64,000 nucleotides of DNA, taken from Bedellia somnulentella (taxonomy: Eukaryota; Arthropoda; Insecta; Lepidoptera; Bedelliidae). Below the pieces are notes generated by a model. That model did no database searches. It was not told where the DNA came from and was given only the letters and a program-made list of their open reading frames with translations. A program made the position numbers and the translations under genes. Positions 50,551 through 62,013 of this stretch are shown piece after piece. Within the stretch, counting starts at the first letter, position 1. Each line of letters begins with the position of its first letter. The stretch covers positions 13,938,323 through 14,002,322 of the forward strand of contig OY755188.1 of the NCBI GenBank assembly GCA_963576735.1, written 5' to 3'.

Positions 50551-50907
50551 TATGACGAATTGTTAATATATTTACACTATACGTTGTTAATTTGGTATTT
50601 AAAAACGAAACTATTTAAATAGAGCCCATTCACAACACAGTCGTCTTAGAAACATTTACTTACTCACTCCGGATCTAGTGCTGTTCTATTTGATATTGGC
50701 TCTAAAGGTCTAGTAACCAGGGCCATAAAATAATTATTAAAAAAAAACTATTTATTGGTGGTTAGTTACTTCACAATCTTTTTCTTCTCTAAAGTTCTAA
50801 AACACATACATGTTTTTGTGAATTGATTTAAAAACATAAGAATTAATAATGTTGAGGTAATAAATAGCATAAAAGCACTATATATGTGTATGCAATTTAC
50901 ATAACAT
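50551..50907. other. Unassigned AT-rich stretch
   Basis: Nothing recognised in this interval. Confidence 0.4.
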
Positions 50908-50972
50908 ATAATCACGCCATTAGTTCCCATTGGGGTAGGCAGAGACTAACGATTGCCACTTCGTACGTTCCA
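50908..50972 (-). repeat. L-B 3' fragment
   Basis: atcacgccattagttcccat, then tggggtaggcagagactaac. Only the terminal 65 bp. Confidence 0.85.
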
Positions 50973-51537
50973 TGCATGCATGTTAGCATTAGTAAATCAG
51001 TAAATTACTTTTGTAAACAGCAGAATATATCAGAGAAATGTAAAGAGTTGTAGCTACCTATAGATAATATACTAAAAAAGAATTATTAAGAATCATTGCT
51101 CATTAAGTTTTGCTCAGAAGTTAAGTTCTTTGTTATATGGATTTGTCTAATTATATGATGGATTCCTAATCGAATCCTTTTGGACCAATTAAAGCTCTTA
51201 GATTCTAGATAGAAAATTCTAGTTTGAAAATATTTTCTAATTGAGTGTTGTTTCTATTTTGATTAGTTGGATTGAATCAATTGAATTTCCTTTATTATTG
51301 TGCGGGATAGGAAAACTATAAATTTATTCCTAATTAGATGGCATATCAATAAAATATGGTAAATTAAAGAATCAAATTTTACGGAAATCTATTAAAATTC
51401 AATATATTAATTACTCCAACAAAAAAATATAAGTTAGGTAAAAAGGAAAAGCAGCACAGTCGTAAAGTACTGACTGGTTTAAATGCGCATTTCATATGAT
51501 TGCTTTCAGTTGCATTGCATATTAAAGAAAAATATAT
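50973..51537. other. Unassigned AT-rich stretch
   Basis: Nothing recognised on either strand here. Confidence 0.4.
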
Positions 51538-51720
51538 TACATACATACATATACTCACGCCAATAGTTCCCATTGGGGTAGGCAGACACTATCGATCGCC
51601 ACTTTGAACGATCCTGACAAACCTCTCTAGCTTCGTTTACATCCATCAATCTTTTCATACATGCTCTTTTATTCATGTTCTTATTACATTTCATACATGC
51701 TCTTTTATTCATGTTTACAT
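51538..51720 (-). repeat. L-B 3' fragment with a tandemly doubled end
   Basis: The minus strand encodes the NKRACMKRLMDVNEAREVCQ ... RSIVSAYPNGN terminus. The segment catacatgctcttttattca is present twice (about 51657 and 51693), giving a repeated N-K-R-A-C-M-K. Confidence 0.85.
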
Positions 51721-52824
51721 GTTCTTATTACTGCATATTTTGCATTTTAACTCATAATTACACAGCTCACAAGGAAATATGATTTCTCAACCATACCGAA
51801 CAAAAAGCAAACCACTCCATAAAGTTTCCGTCAAAACTTGCCCCAACGAAGCCTCTAACTAAACATTCCCTAATTTCCGACCTCCCTAACTACTGGCAAA
51901 TGAGCTTGCACACACATACATATCAAAACCAATCCTTTGACCTCTCAAGCTGAAGCTTTTACATGATTTCGGGAAGGAGCTAGAGGATCAACTTTCACTG
52001 GTTTTATAAGTTTCATATAGTTTGATGTTCCTGTCTACATTGAGGTTTACATACAACTTATTAGACGTTTCGGAAATTTGGTTTACTAGTGAAAACCCCC
52101 GGGCGAGGAGCGGTGCAACGATTATATCGATGTTTTATGCTCTCTAGAGTATATATATTTTAAAACGTTTAAATTGGCCTATTGAACGGGAGTTTATTGA
52201 AATGAATGGGAAGATGCTTGCTTATAAGCTTCTGCTTATAAGCAAACAAAAAAGAGAAAGGAAAACTAAAAAATCAAGTTTAACGTAGAGTAGTTGTTTT
52301 ACGGTTTTAGTTTTAGTACCTACACAGGATTAACTCGAATTACCTAGCGAAAATTTATTATTACTAGAATTACAATAATTATTTTTAAAAAGAACAAGGC
52401 CGTTTACTGTAATTTATTTATTTATAAAGTTTAAGATCATAATAATCTTTGTGTTTATTATTTGATTATAAGGGTGAAAATAAGGAAGAGTTTCGTTACA
52501 GTTGTCCTAGATATTATCTTTTCCTAGCTGCTTTACTCACAAAAAGTTCAGCTTTGAGCTTAGAAATTAACAATACATCATACAGTCTTGGAGATTGATA
52601 AGGGACTTAAATAAAATAAAGGGTTGTTATGATTTTCTAACCGCACCAATGACGCGGGCTTCTAATTGTATCGGCTAAAACCAGTCAAAGAGGCTCGAAG
52701 AAGAATCGAGAAAAACCCAACCAATTTTTTTTTCCAATTTATTCTCATCAATCAAAAGATCGACAAATCACTGAATACCCATCACTAGTCTAGATCCAGT
52801 TTGTAATGCAAACGTTTGGTAACC
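51721..52824. other. Unassigned stretch
   Basis: A faint minus-strand S1 trace may lie at 52585-52690 (gagattgataagggacttaa, ttgttatgattttctaaccg). Otherwise nothing. Confidence 0.35.
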
Positions 52825-52905
52825 CGGCGCTCCGCCCGGCAAACACTACCCGGGCAAATACTACCCGGGTACATACGCCGGGTAAATACGCCGGGCAAAT
52901 AGGAC
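52825..52905. repeat. Short GC-rich tandem repeat (CCGGGYAAATAC-like)
   Basis: About five 12-15-bp units built on cccgggcaaata / gccgggtaaata, with some inverted because CCCGGG is self-complementary. It stands out in AT-rich surroundings. Origin unknown. Confidence 0.7.
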
Positions 52906-53295
52906 CACGGTATGGGATGTTGGGTTAGTAAATAAGGCCGGTTGTCAGCGCCCTCTAGCGGATCTCTTTGCAAATAGATTGATCTTGGAAGTGACGTATC
53001 GTTAGGCTTATTAGGGTTAAGATAGGATGATGCTGAGTTGTTATTTTAAGACATTTTTTGTTTTAATTTGCTATCAGCAAAATTTACTGAAAATGCAATT
53101 GAAATGGCTGTGTATCTGTGTAATGTACCAGAACATATTAAATATAATATTGCTGAACTAACCTGAGTGAGCAATCAGCAGTAAAAATACAAATAATACA
53201 TGCCATTTTTGCCAAATTTTAAAATGTTTTATGGTTGCTAGGATACTGTTTAATAATAAGGAGTATATTTTTTTAAAAACTATCTCTGAATGTAG
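52906..53295. other. Unassigned stretch
   Basis: Only cgccctctagcggatct near 52950 stands out. Nothing recognised. Confidence 0.35.
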
Positions 53296-53410
53296 AATAG
53301 AATAGGAATAGAAACACTTTTCATTGCGTATCACACATAAAATATTTACAAAAATAGCTAAACAGTTTAAAAAAAAGCACAATTTATAGTCTTACCACTT
53401 ACGACCATTC
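53296..53410 (-). repeat. CR1-like 3' UTR fragment
   Basis: gaatagaataggaatagaaa, then cttttcattgcgtatcacac resembles the tail region at 12755-12800, followed by a degraded tcttaccacttacgacc block. Confidence 0.65.
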
Positions 53411-53534
53411 CTTCCAAATATATTAACGAGGAACTCAATCATATATGCTGTAATAAATTACTAACGAAAACCTATTTTGTATTAGTTTAGGTGATCAATT
53501 AGGGGTTTTTTCCTAACGCAATGAGAGTTAATAA

Positions 53535-53660
53535 CGTGAGTAACATTAGCATCCAGATTGGCTCTATAATACTCCTTTCCCAATTTGTATATAACCATCC
53601 TCCCTATGAGCCAAACTATCTTAACATTCCTTTTAATATGCCTTTAAATCCAGCAAATTT
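53535..53660 (-). repeat. Decayed L-B coding remnant
   Basis: ggctctataatactcctttc, ataaccatcctccctatgag and ctatcttaacattcctttta match the L-B minus strand around the RWFGHIERM codons. Confidence 0.6.
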
Positions 53661-54311
53661 ACCTCAAAATTTAAGTTTACCTCATTCATTAGACACAATT
53701 AGAGTACGTATAATAAAACGTCAACATCCCAACCCAAATGGGGGAAGAGCTAAGTGAATTCCAATGAATTGTCACCAAAAGTTAAGCATACGCTTAAAAC
53801 TTGTGAGGCGGCAAAGGATTACGAAGCAAGTTTGAGCAATTTCACAAATTGTCTGTAATTCTCTGAATCCAGCTTAGTTCTCGAATGTTCGGAATTCACG
53901 ACATGGGCTAATGGTTTTAGTTCTGTCGTATCTGTAATAAAACTTCGAAGAACCATATCGACATTGTATCTAAGTTGAGTATTGTCGTCCGAATCCGTTT
54001 TATTTGAATGTGAAAGGATGAGACTTACTAAAGTTATAGTAATGTGTACCAGTAAATAAATAAAGCCCAAAAATTATCAAAAAAACCTAAAATTATCGAA
54101 AAACCAAACACCCACACAAGTTGTTCATATATCACCCAAGGAAGGAAATGCAACAGTATATTATTCAACGCTATTCTCGGTAACTTAGATACAGAAAATA
54201 AACCAAGGGTATTTTCCATTCTAATAGTAAAAAAGTACGATTTATTGACAAATATAGTTACAAATATAATTATTCTAATAAATTATTTGTTATATAAATG
54301 ATCACTTACAT
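53661..54311. other. Unassigned stretch
   Basis: No recognised feature. The minus frames at 53819-54070 and 54034-54219 carry no known domain. Confidence 0.35.
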
Positions 54312-54440
54312 TATATATACGCTCCCCATCGGGGTAGGCAGAAAGTATTATCATCAACTTTGTACAATCCCAACCAATCTTTCTTGCTTCTATCACAGTC
54401 ATTGCTCTTCTCATACATTTTGTGCCCTTTTACTCTTCAC
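54312..54440 (-). repeat. Diverged L-B 3' fragment
   Basis: ccccatcggggtaggcagaa, then cttctatcacagtcattgct and cccttttactcttcacac follow the L-B terminal coding part. Confidence 0.75.
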
Positions 54441-55067
54441 ACTTATTAAAACTTAAAAAAAAGAACATGCAGCAAAAATATAGTAGACATAAAATACCTC
54501 TAATGTCATATATCAACATTGAGAGCAAGCTAATGTGCATCAAGAAAGCACTTGGAGACACATGGAAAATATTAGCACATAGTCGTTATGATGAAATCGC
54601 ATTGTGGTTCCTATTTGGAAATAATTAAGTTTGCGTTGCATCTCTCAGAAGTGAAGGGGTTCTACGGAGATACTAGACGAAGTTGAAATTAAGCGCACGT
54701 AGGGATGTGAAAATGAAAACAGACGTGGATTTACGCTTTAAGGGATTTTAGTACAACTATATTATGTGACTTAAATACAAATATTTATAATTTTATTTAA
54801 GGATAGAATAGAAAAACTCACATAAAAAATATTAACAAAGTTATTTTTTAACAAATAAAATACAATTACAAACTGTCTTACTTCCAACAGTGATCTTTTT
54901 TTAATGACATTATATATTAAGCTATATTGTGTCGTCTTTCAATTGTAAGCAGCAAATTATTGACTGTCTCAACATTCGATGAAGATATCATGTAAATTAG
55001 CAAATTTTTAGATAACACTGTTATATTGGCTACAATTCTGACAAATCTACCTTTGACAACTACAACT
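54441..55067. other. Mostly unassigned; CR1-like tail trace at 54800-54905
   Basis: ggatagaatagaaaaactca and cttccaacagtgatcttttt recall the CR1-like 3' UTR. The rest is not recognised. Confidence 0.4.
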
Positions 55068-55262
55068 ATAAATCTTAAACATGGTAGTCAGAGCATTTCA
55101 ATAAGAAATTTCTCAGCCTCTTATGTGACTTTAGGGAAAAATTAAAGTTGTTGGCTATTCCAGCCGCATCAAACACCATAAAGCCCTCAATATCCTAAGT
55201 TGCCTGTTAGAACTACCTTTGGAATAAATATGTTAATGCTATTCTATGCCGAAAATACAAAG
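55068..55262 (-). repeat. Diverged S1 element
   Basis: tggtagtcagagcatttcaa, aagaaatttctcagcctctt, ttccagccgcatcaaacacc and atgctattctatgccgaaaa in S1 reverse order. Confidence 0.75.
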
Positions 55263-55739
55263 CTAATATAAATTAGCCAATCAATAACATTTAAGCAAAT
55301 AGTTGCTAAATATTTTTCGTACTTATTTGTTCGACTTAACAAACTAATCTAAAACCTAGTACCAACATCAAATACGTATCTAATCCTTAATAAGCCTTCG
55401 AAATCCAGCCCTGAAGCGTAGCGTACCCTCGGTTCTAACCGGCTTAGATAATGTGCATATATTAAACTGAGACGAAACTAATGCTGAAGCAATAGCGGTT
55501 CTGATGAAGTAAGTTTTCAACTGAGAGCACCGATGAGAAGCTGACAACCTATTTACGAAGCTAATGGATGGGTTGAAGTTAATATTGTAGTTAAGTCAGT
55601 TTATATAATATGTTACTTTATCAATACATCTAAAAAAACTTATATTTTTTTCCTTTTGTTTAAAAACTCACCTAAACTTAATATTATTTTATTATTATAT
55701 TTTTCTTTATTTATACATATTTTAAAATATTTTTTATAT
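55263..55739. other. Unassigned AT-rich stretch
   Basis: Nothing recognised in this interval on either strand. Confidence 0.4.
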
Positions 55740-55830
55740 ACACCAATTTTGTTGTTATGGTTTATGTTTCATATATTGTTTACCAATGCTAAGCAATGAA
55801 TAAATGTTTTTTCTTTCTTCTTCTGGTGGC
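55740..55830 (+). repeat. LINE-type 3' tail
   Basis: tattgtttaccaatgctaag, caatgaataaatg and a TTTC/TTC run, similar to 46395-46515. Confidence 0.45.
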
Positions 55831-55869
55831 TATTTCTATTCTATTCTTCTTCCTATTTTTTTAAAAAGA

Positions 55870-56015
55870 GGATTTGCTCAAAAGAGGCAGGCATTCTAAG
55901 TACAAATAATAAAAGAGCAGGTATTACGATTGACGACTGTAATTTAAATGAAGCATGAGAGGATTTCCGGTTTAGTACTTGCATAGTGGCGATCGTCAGA
56001 CTCTGCCTACCCAGT
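55870..56015 (+). repeat. Decayed L-B 3' fragment
   Basis: gcaggcattctaagtacaaa, taataaaagagcagg and gtggcgatcgtcagactctg, ending cctaccc. No tail remains. Confidence 0.65.
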
Positions 56016-56581
56016 CTGCCAACCCGAACGAGGCCAGTCAAGTGTGGAGGACTATGGCCAAACCACCCTGACTGGTGGGATTACTAATTTCGACGCTCTG
56101 GCAATCCCTGTTTTGGGATTTATAGGAAAGTATAGACCTAGTCTTGTAACATCAAAAAAAAAATATCTCAAAATTGTCAGAACTACCAAGTTTTGTGATA
56201 TTCTTCCAACAGTTTTTAAATAGCTTATAGGTACTTCAACAATCAAACTAGAACATCGTTTTATTGCGCTTCCAATTTGCGCTAGATTTTCTTACGTAGT
56301 TTGAGAGCGGGACCACAAACAACTCTGAAGTCTCTCGTAAATTTGTTCGCCTAATTCTAATATATCCAAGAGTTACCGACGTGACACCAATATATTGTGA
56401 AACCGGCTTATTCCGGTATAATCCGGATTATCGCCAACGGAACCGGGCCACGGCGAAATGATGGTACCGATCTCCTGAAACTTGAATATACCTGAATACG
56501 TATCTTATTAAGATGTATTTTGAGTGACTATAAAATATTAGAAGCGGAAAAAACATTTCAAACATAAGCAAAACTGGTACA
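56016..56581. other. Unassigned; small S1 tail trace near 56085-56115
   Basis: cgctctggcaatccctgttt, then tgggatttatagg. A GC-rich cluster with short inverted words (cggcttattccggtataatc) lies at about 56405-56430. Confidence 0.4.
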
Positions 56582-56835
56582 AACATACACTAATATACTC
56601 ACGGCCATAAATCCCTAAACGGGGTAGCTACAGCTTAGAATAAGAAATTCCTCAGCCACTTTTGGAAGTTTAAAGGGGAAAAAAGATGGCAATAATAAAT
56701 CATTTGTGACGGGTCTCCAACTACAACACCCAAAAAATCACTTTAATAAGCCCCTGTACCCTTAGTCACCTCTTACGATCACCCACGGGTAGAAATGGGG
56801 TAATGCTATTCCAAGCCGACACTACACAGCTCAGA
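56582..56835 (-). repeat. S1 element, full length, with short target-site duplication
   Basis: aaaactggt at 56570-56578 and 56836-56844; flanks continue similarly beyond. All S1 blocks are present, with the gatcacccacgggtagaaat variant shared with 34793 and 37389. Confidence 0.9.
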
Positions 56836-57050
56836 AAAACTGGTCAAAGAGTTCTTAGTACGGTCGATAACTTCGAATAAGCAAATATGTTTTTGTTTGA
56901 TTATTGTTTTCCTCCTCTTTTATTGATGTAGTTAAAGTTAAATTAATTTTCAAATTAGCTTTATGTAACAGAATTTCGAATTGAAATGAGTACGAAGTTT
57001 TGTTTTGCAAAGTTGATCTTGAAACTCAATATACTGATTAATTAATTTTA

Positions 57051-57597
57051 CATACATACATATACTCACGCCATTAGTTCCCATTGGGGTAGGCAGAGAC
57101 TATTTATTGATCGCCACTTCGTACGATCCTGACAAACCTCTCTAGCTTCGTTTACATCCATCAATCTTTTCACACATGCTCTTTTATTCTTCATACTTCG
57201 GACGCCAGCCTTTTCGAGCACACTCTCAATTTGGTCCAAGTGTGTTCTCTGTGGTCGTCCTCTACTAATATTACCATTCACACTAGCTCTATAGATCTCT
57301 TTTACCAATTTTCTGTCATCCATCCTCTCTATGTGCCCAAACCATCTCAACATTCCTTTTTCTATCTTTCTTACAATATCATCTTTCACACCACACTTTT
57401 CACGAATAACACTATTTCTCACTCGGTCACATAATCTAACATTACAAATTTTTCTGAGGGACCTCATCTCTATTGCATTCACTCTGCTCTCATGCTTCTT
57501 CTGCCACACCCAACATTCGCTTCCAGACATAAGCGTAGGAACAAGAACAGCATCATACACAGCCATTCGGACCTTTTCAGACACCGATTGACAGGTC
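57051..57597 (-). pseudogene. L-B LINE, 5'-truncated, with target-site duplication
   Basis: Exact 10-bp duplication attaatttta at 57041-57050 and 57598-57607. The minus-strand frame carries SVSEKVRMAVYDAVLVPTLM, then SGSECWVWQKKHESRV and LRWFGHIERMDDRK. A 4-bp insertion near the end (actatttattgatcgcc) shifts the frame, so the usual WRSIVSAYPNGN ending is lost. Confidence 0.93.
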
Positions 57598-57607
57598 ATT
57601 AATTTTA

Positions 57608-58194
57608 GTAAATAATAACCAAATAATATAGTTTGCTTTGTAAATTTGGTATATGTCCAACTATTAATTTTCTTCCTTCTTTCCAGAAATATTTACTTAT
57701 GAACTAGTTTGTGTTACTGAGCATAGCATTTTTTTCTAAAATTTTAAACGTGTTGAATTAATTTTTCTGCAAATAGATTTACTAAAGATATGGTTGTATT
57801 TCTACCTGTGGAACCTTGTAATCACATATCTATTAAATCTTATATGTTATGTAAATGCTGCAAGTTCTCCAATAAATAAATATTTTAAATAGGACCCTAA
57901 ATGTATTAGTAGAATGTATTATTAGTAGTTAGTAGTGTGCAAACACATTTTTGTACATTTTTATCCTCAACCAGTTTAACCTAATTGTTTTGGGTAGAAT
58001 TCAAATGATCTTCAGTAACTTATATCGATTTGAAGTTTATGATTAAATTAAGACGAGTAAATATCCGACTTATTGTGAGATTGATATACAAATTAAAAGT
58101 TTTAAAAAATTTAATTTCAAAAAAATATGATGAGACTTTATTAAGAAATCAAGTGAGAATTAGCAATTTATTAAATTGCCTTAGTTTTTATTCT
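57608..58194. other. Unassigned AT-rich stretch
   Basis: No recognised feature. The Lys-rich frame at 58030-58248 has no domain. Confidence 0.4.
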
Positions 58195-58250
58195 AAAAAA
58201 AAAATATACAGTCGAATTGAGAACACTCCTTTTTTTGAAGTCGGTTAAAA
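58195..58250 (+). repeat. Common lepidopteran repeat end (GAAGTCGGTTAAAAA type)
   Basis: acagtcgaattgagaacact, then ttttttgaagtcggttaaaa. I recall this phrase as frequent in moth and butterfly genomes; the element class is not given here. Confidence 0.5.
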
Positions 58251-58502
58251 AAAACAGTTCTTATTAGAAATACATCGCCATCTGCCGTTGGGTAGCAAGA
58301 ACTTATCAAAATAATCTTTATTTTAGTTCCAATTCGCACCACCAAAGCGCTACAAAACAGAAGCATAACACCAATCGATTTCTAAAACTCCTTCGGTTTT
58401 GGCTTTCTAGACTCAAACTTTTAAAATGAATAAAAAAAACAGGTTTTGGATAATTATAAGTTTTTAAATGGTGCCAAACTAATTCACGATCAACTTGGAA
58501 GA

Positions 58503-58600
58503 TGACAAAGTCACGTGATATTCAGAAGTATTAGTACCTCTGCCAACCCCTTCGGGGATATTCGGCGTGAACGTTTATGTTTATGTTATGTTATGTTTTG
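58503..58600 (+). repeat. S2 3' fragment
   Basis: gacaaagtcacgtgatattc, gtacctctgccaacccctt, ggcgtgaacgtttatg and the ttatg tail. Everything upstream is missing. Confidence 0.88.
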
Positions 58601-58750
58601 AAGTTTCATAGAGGTAGGTACACCTTGGTGAACTGGCATTATAAAAACTTTAGATATGAGGACAACATTGAAATGAAAAACAATTTAAGATCTAAAAACA
58701 CTGAAATAAGGTACAGTTTTCGGATTATAAAATATATATTTTTGTAAATG
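58601..58750. other. Unassigned gap
   Basis: Nothing recognised between the S2 and L-B fragments. Confidence 0.4.
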
Positions 58751-58907
58751 CATACATACATACATATACCCACGCCATTAATTCCCATTAGGATAGACAG
58801 AGGCTATCGATCGCCACTTCTTATGATCCTGGCAAACCTCTCTAGCTTCGTTTACATCCATAAATCTTTTTATACATGATCTTTTATTCTTCATTACTTC
58901 GGACACT
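58751..58907 (-). repeat. L-B 3' fragment
   Basis: (cata)n tail, cccacgccattaattcccat, gctatcgatcgccacttctt and tagcttcgtttacatccata, up to a degraded cttcattacttcggac. Confidence 0.88.
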
Positions 58908-59804
58908 ATATGCATACATTTTTGTGAAGTTTAAAAAAAAAACAAAACCAGATAAATCCAATACGATATTTCTAACACCGGCCGCCATCTTCTAACTAGA
59001 ACGCATAGAGAATAGGTATAAAACATTAGGTTAGTTCAGATAACAAATCTCAAATCTCCTTCATGGCTCCTAACATTATTGATGACTAAAACAACCCCAC
59101 TGCTTCTTGTGCCACAACCAAATTACCGGGAGAGGGGTCAACCGTAAGTACCGTAACCTCCTAAAGGAAAAAGAACTTTATCTTATTAAATTAAGGGTTA
59201 TTTTTGTATGAGAAGTTTAAATGGGTGGTTAAGTTGTTTTTCTTTGAAGAATAGTGACGGGTTTCAGTAATTTTGGAGCCTAATGCGACTATTCCTATTT
59301 TAAGGTACCTTCGGGTTAAGTATAGGCTGAGATACCGGAGTGAGGCGGTGATAAATGTAGTTTTAAGCTCATTTCAACGTTATCTTTGACTTGAGGGAAT
59401 TGTATAATTGTTTGGAGAGAAAATTGTGTTCAATATAAATGTAGCTGGCAGAATTTTAACTCAATACAATTGTATGATTCTGAGATTGGTAGCCATTAGT
59501 TTATGCATGATATTTGAGAGAATATATTATTCACATTCTAAAAGTTTTACAAAGATGTAGTCATAGTAAAAGTAAAAGTAAATGTAGTAAATAATCATAC
59601 AGTGGCTTTCATAGATATAAAGGAACAACTTTGATTTACATAACTTTCTGATTGGTTTCTAGTTGGATTAATATCTTTAAAAACATCCCTTTTCTTTCCT
59701 TTTGAAAGTTAGAGAGCAATTATTTAGAAAATTGTTTAGTGTTAACTTTTAATACAACATTTAATCTTCTTTTACTCCAGATTGTGAAGTTGTATTGTTG
59801 ATAT
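58908..59804. other. Unassigned stretch
   Basis: No gene or repeat family recognised. Confidence 0.4.
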
Positions 59805-59874
59805 ACTTACTTACTTACTTATACTCACGCCCATTATTCCCATTGGGATAGGCAGAGACTATCGATCGCCACTT
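59805..59874 (-). repeat. L-B 3' fragment with CTTA-type tail
   Basis: A (ctta)n run, then tactcacgcccattattccc and agactatcgatcgccactta. This tail unit (TAAG on the sense strand) matches the long copy ending at 23543. Confidence 0.85.
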
Positions 59875-60463
59875 AGTATTGTTGTACATTGTTTAGATAG
59901 TGAGAGTGAAATTGAAGTGTTTGCCAGAAAAAAACTGGAAAACAGCCCTGGTGATACTAAGCTATTATATCAATATTGTAATAAATTTTGTTCTAATTAT
60001 TTTGCCTTAAATAATAATAAATAAAAATCATCAATACTTTTACAATTTAAGTAAATTGTAGTTTACAATATTAATTATTCAAGTGTCTTTATAGAAACTA
60101 TACAACATTCTCTGAGATTAAAAATTAAAACTATATTTTACGTTTGCTTACTTTCTTGTCATCAGTTTGTAAGGTAACTTATTAACCGTAGGGTAAAGTC
60201 AGCATTATCATAAAAAATAAAAATTACATAACCTTACATAACCCAGTTACTTAAATAAAGTACAAAACCATATTATTTTCCCTTTCCTGAGCTTGGTATT
60301 ACACCCGCCGCATTCAAAAGTCTTAATATTATTGAAAACCCATCTGAGAAATAATAGGGCAAGCTAGTTTAAGTACGAATTAGTGAACCAAATATTTTGT
60401 AAAGATAATATTGGTAATAATACAGCTGAGCTATTTTTTGGAAGACAACATCAAAGCATATAT
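59875..60463. other. Unassigned AT-rich stretch
   Basis: Nothing recognised in this interval on either strand. Confidence 0.4.
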
Positions 60464-60560
60464 AGACGACGCCCGAGTCCGAGTGGATAGCTTCTAGGTC
60501 CGGAGGTTGCGAGTTCGATCCCCGCTGAGAACAACATTTATGTGATGAGCATAAATAATT
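60464..60560 (+). repeat. S3 SINE (tRNA-derived head)
   Basis: gacgacgcccgagtccgagt, ggataggcttc-like D-arm remains, B-box region gttgcgagttcgatccccgc, then acaacatttatgtgatgagc. Same family as 37286-37388. Confidence 0.8.
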
Positions 60561-61368
60561 GATTTTTAGTAATGGATTTTATTTTAATGTGTATAATATC
60601 ATATTAAATATATCATAGAGTTAGTATCGCATTATACAAGCTTACTTAGTTCGGGGCTATCTTGAACTGTGTCTAATATGTATATTTACAATTTATTAAA
60701 TATTCCCCATACTTTTAGCATGTTTAAACTAAACTAAAATTTCAACCCACCTCAAGTTTCATTCAGTAGCGTTCTGGTCGAAAACAAAGCGAAAGGTAAG
60801 TAAGATAACTTGGCAGGAGGGGTTGAAGGCATCAATCACTGTTCCACTGGCCTGTGGGGCTTCACTGTTATTTATTACCACCCCTGGTTGGACTTGCAAT
60901 TTCATGGATAAAACACTAGGATCAAATAAACTGTTCAGGATATTTGGAGAAACAAAGTTGATTGGGGAATTACTGTTAAGGCAAAGTATAAACTGCGTGA
61001 AACTGATTTTATATTTCCGTACAAAACCCCCATCACTAATGATTATCTGTTCTTCATTTTCCCTTTAAACACTGGAATATGGAAACAAAATTAATATAGA
61101 AAAAAAATATCGTTCCGTCCTTTAATGTTCTTATAATCTGGTGCCAAATATCTTTTATTTTGTTAATGTTATGAAGTTCTCAAACTAGTAATTATTTGCA
61201 ATATTAAAAAAAGAACAATAAAATTGTTTGTTAATGATATGACTGTGTGACTGACACAAAACAATTTTATTTCTCTTCCTCCTTTAATATAAGTCTAAGG
61301 TCCCTTTTTCCTACCATTTGCTATACCACACCAACACATTACACCCTCCTACCATTATATCTCATAAT
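60561..61368. other. Unassigned stretch
   Basis: The 81-codon frame at 60823-61068 has no recognisable domain. No repeat seen. Confidence 0.35.
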
Positions 61369-61381
61369 TTCTTTGTCAGTG

Positions 61382-61616
61382 AGGGAAAACATCGTGAGGA
61401 AACCCACATGGCTGAGTTGTACTTAGTCATGTGACAGTGTATTCGTACAAAACGGCGATAGGCCTGCCCCCTATCACGTGAGTACACTGTCTAAGCAAAA
61501 CGTGGGTACCTTCTCTGGAAACTACATGGCGCTTGCCATGTGAGTTCAGGAGTATTGGTACCTCTGCCAACCCCTTCGGGGATAAACGGCGTGAACGTTT
61601 ATGTTATTATGTTATG
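61382..61616 (+). repeat. S2 SINE, 5'-truncated, with target-site duplication
   Basis: Exact 13-bp duplication ttctttgtcagtg at 61369-61381 and 61617-61629. Body from agggaaaacatcgtgaggaa to the (ttatg)n tail, with the gaaactacatggcgcttgcc variant. Confidence 0.94.
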
Positions 61617-61759
61617 TTCTTTGTCAGTGCAGAAAATTTATAAAAAGAAGGGAATCTGACTCCTGCAATAAAGGTTTATCTGGTTTAGGAGGAAGAAACA
61701 TAAATTTGTGAAATATGTGCTGGAACAAAAAGTATGCTTATTCTTTCCTTAAACTTTAA

Positions 61760-62003
61760 CATAAACATATACTCACGGCTATAAATCCCTAGAAGGGGTA
61801 GCCAGAGCTAAGGAATGAGCAATTCCTCAGCCACTTTTGGAAAGATGTGTGGGGAAAAGATGGTAAAATAAAGGTTGTTGGTGATGGGTCTCCAACCACA
61901 TCGCCCAAAAAATCCCTTAATAGCCCCAATACCGTTAGTCGCCTCTTACGTACACCCACCGGAAGAAATGGGGTAGTGCTATTCTAAGCCGACACTACAC
62001 AGC
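61760..62003 (-). repeat. S1 element, full length, with target-site duplication
   Basis: Exact 10-bp duplication taaactttaa at 61750-61759 and 62004-62013. Very close to the S1 consensus throughout. Confidence 0.93.
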
Positions 62004-62013
62004 TAAACTTTAA

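Noticed and set aside
52785..52973. 62-codon minus-strand frame rich in Pro/Gly
   Set aside because: It is a translation of the short GC-rich tandem repeat.
58030..58248. 72-codon Lys/Arg-rich frame
   Set aside because: Low-complexity AT-rich sequence running into a common repeat end.
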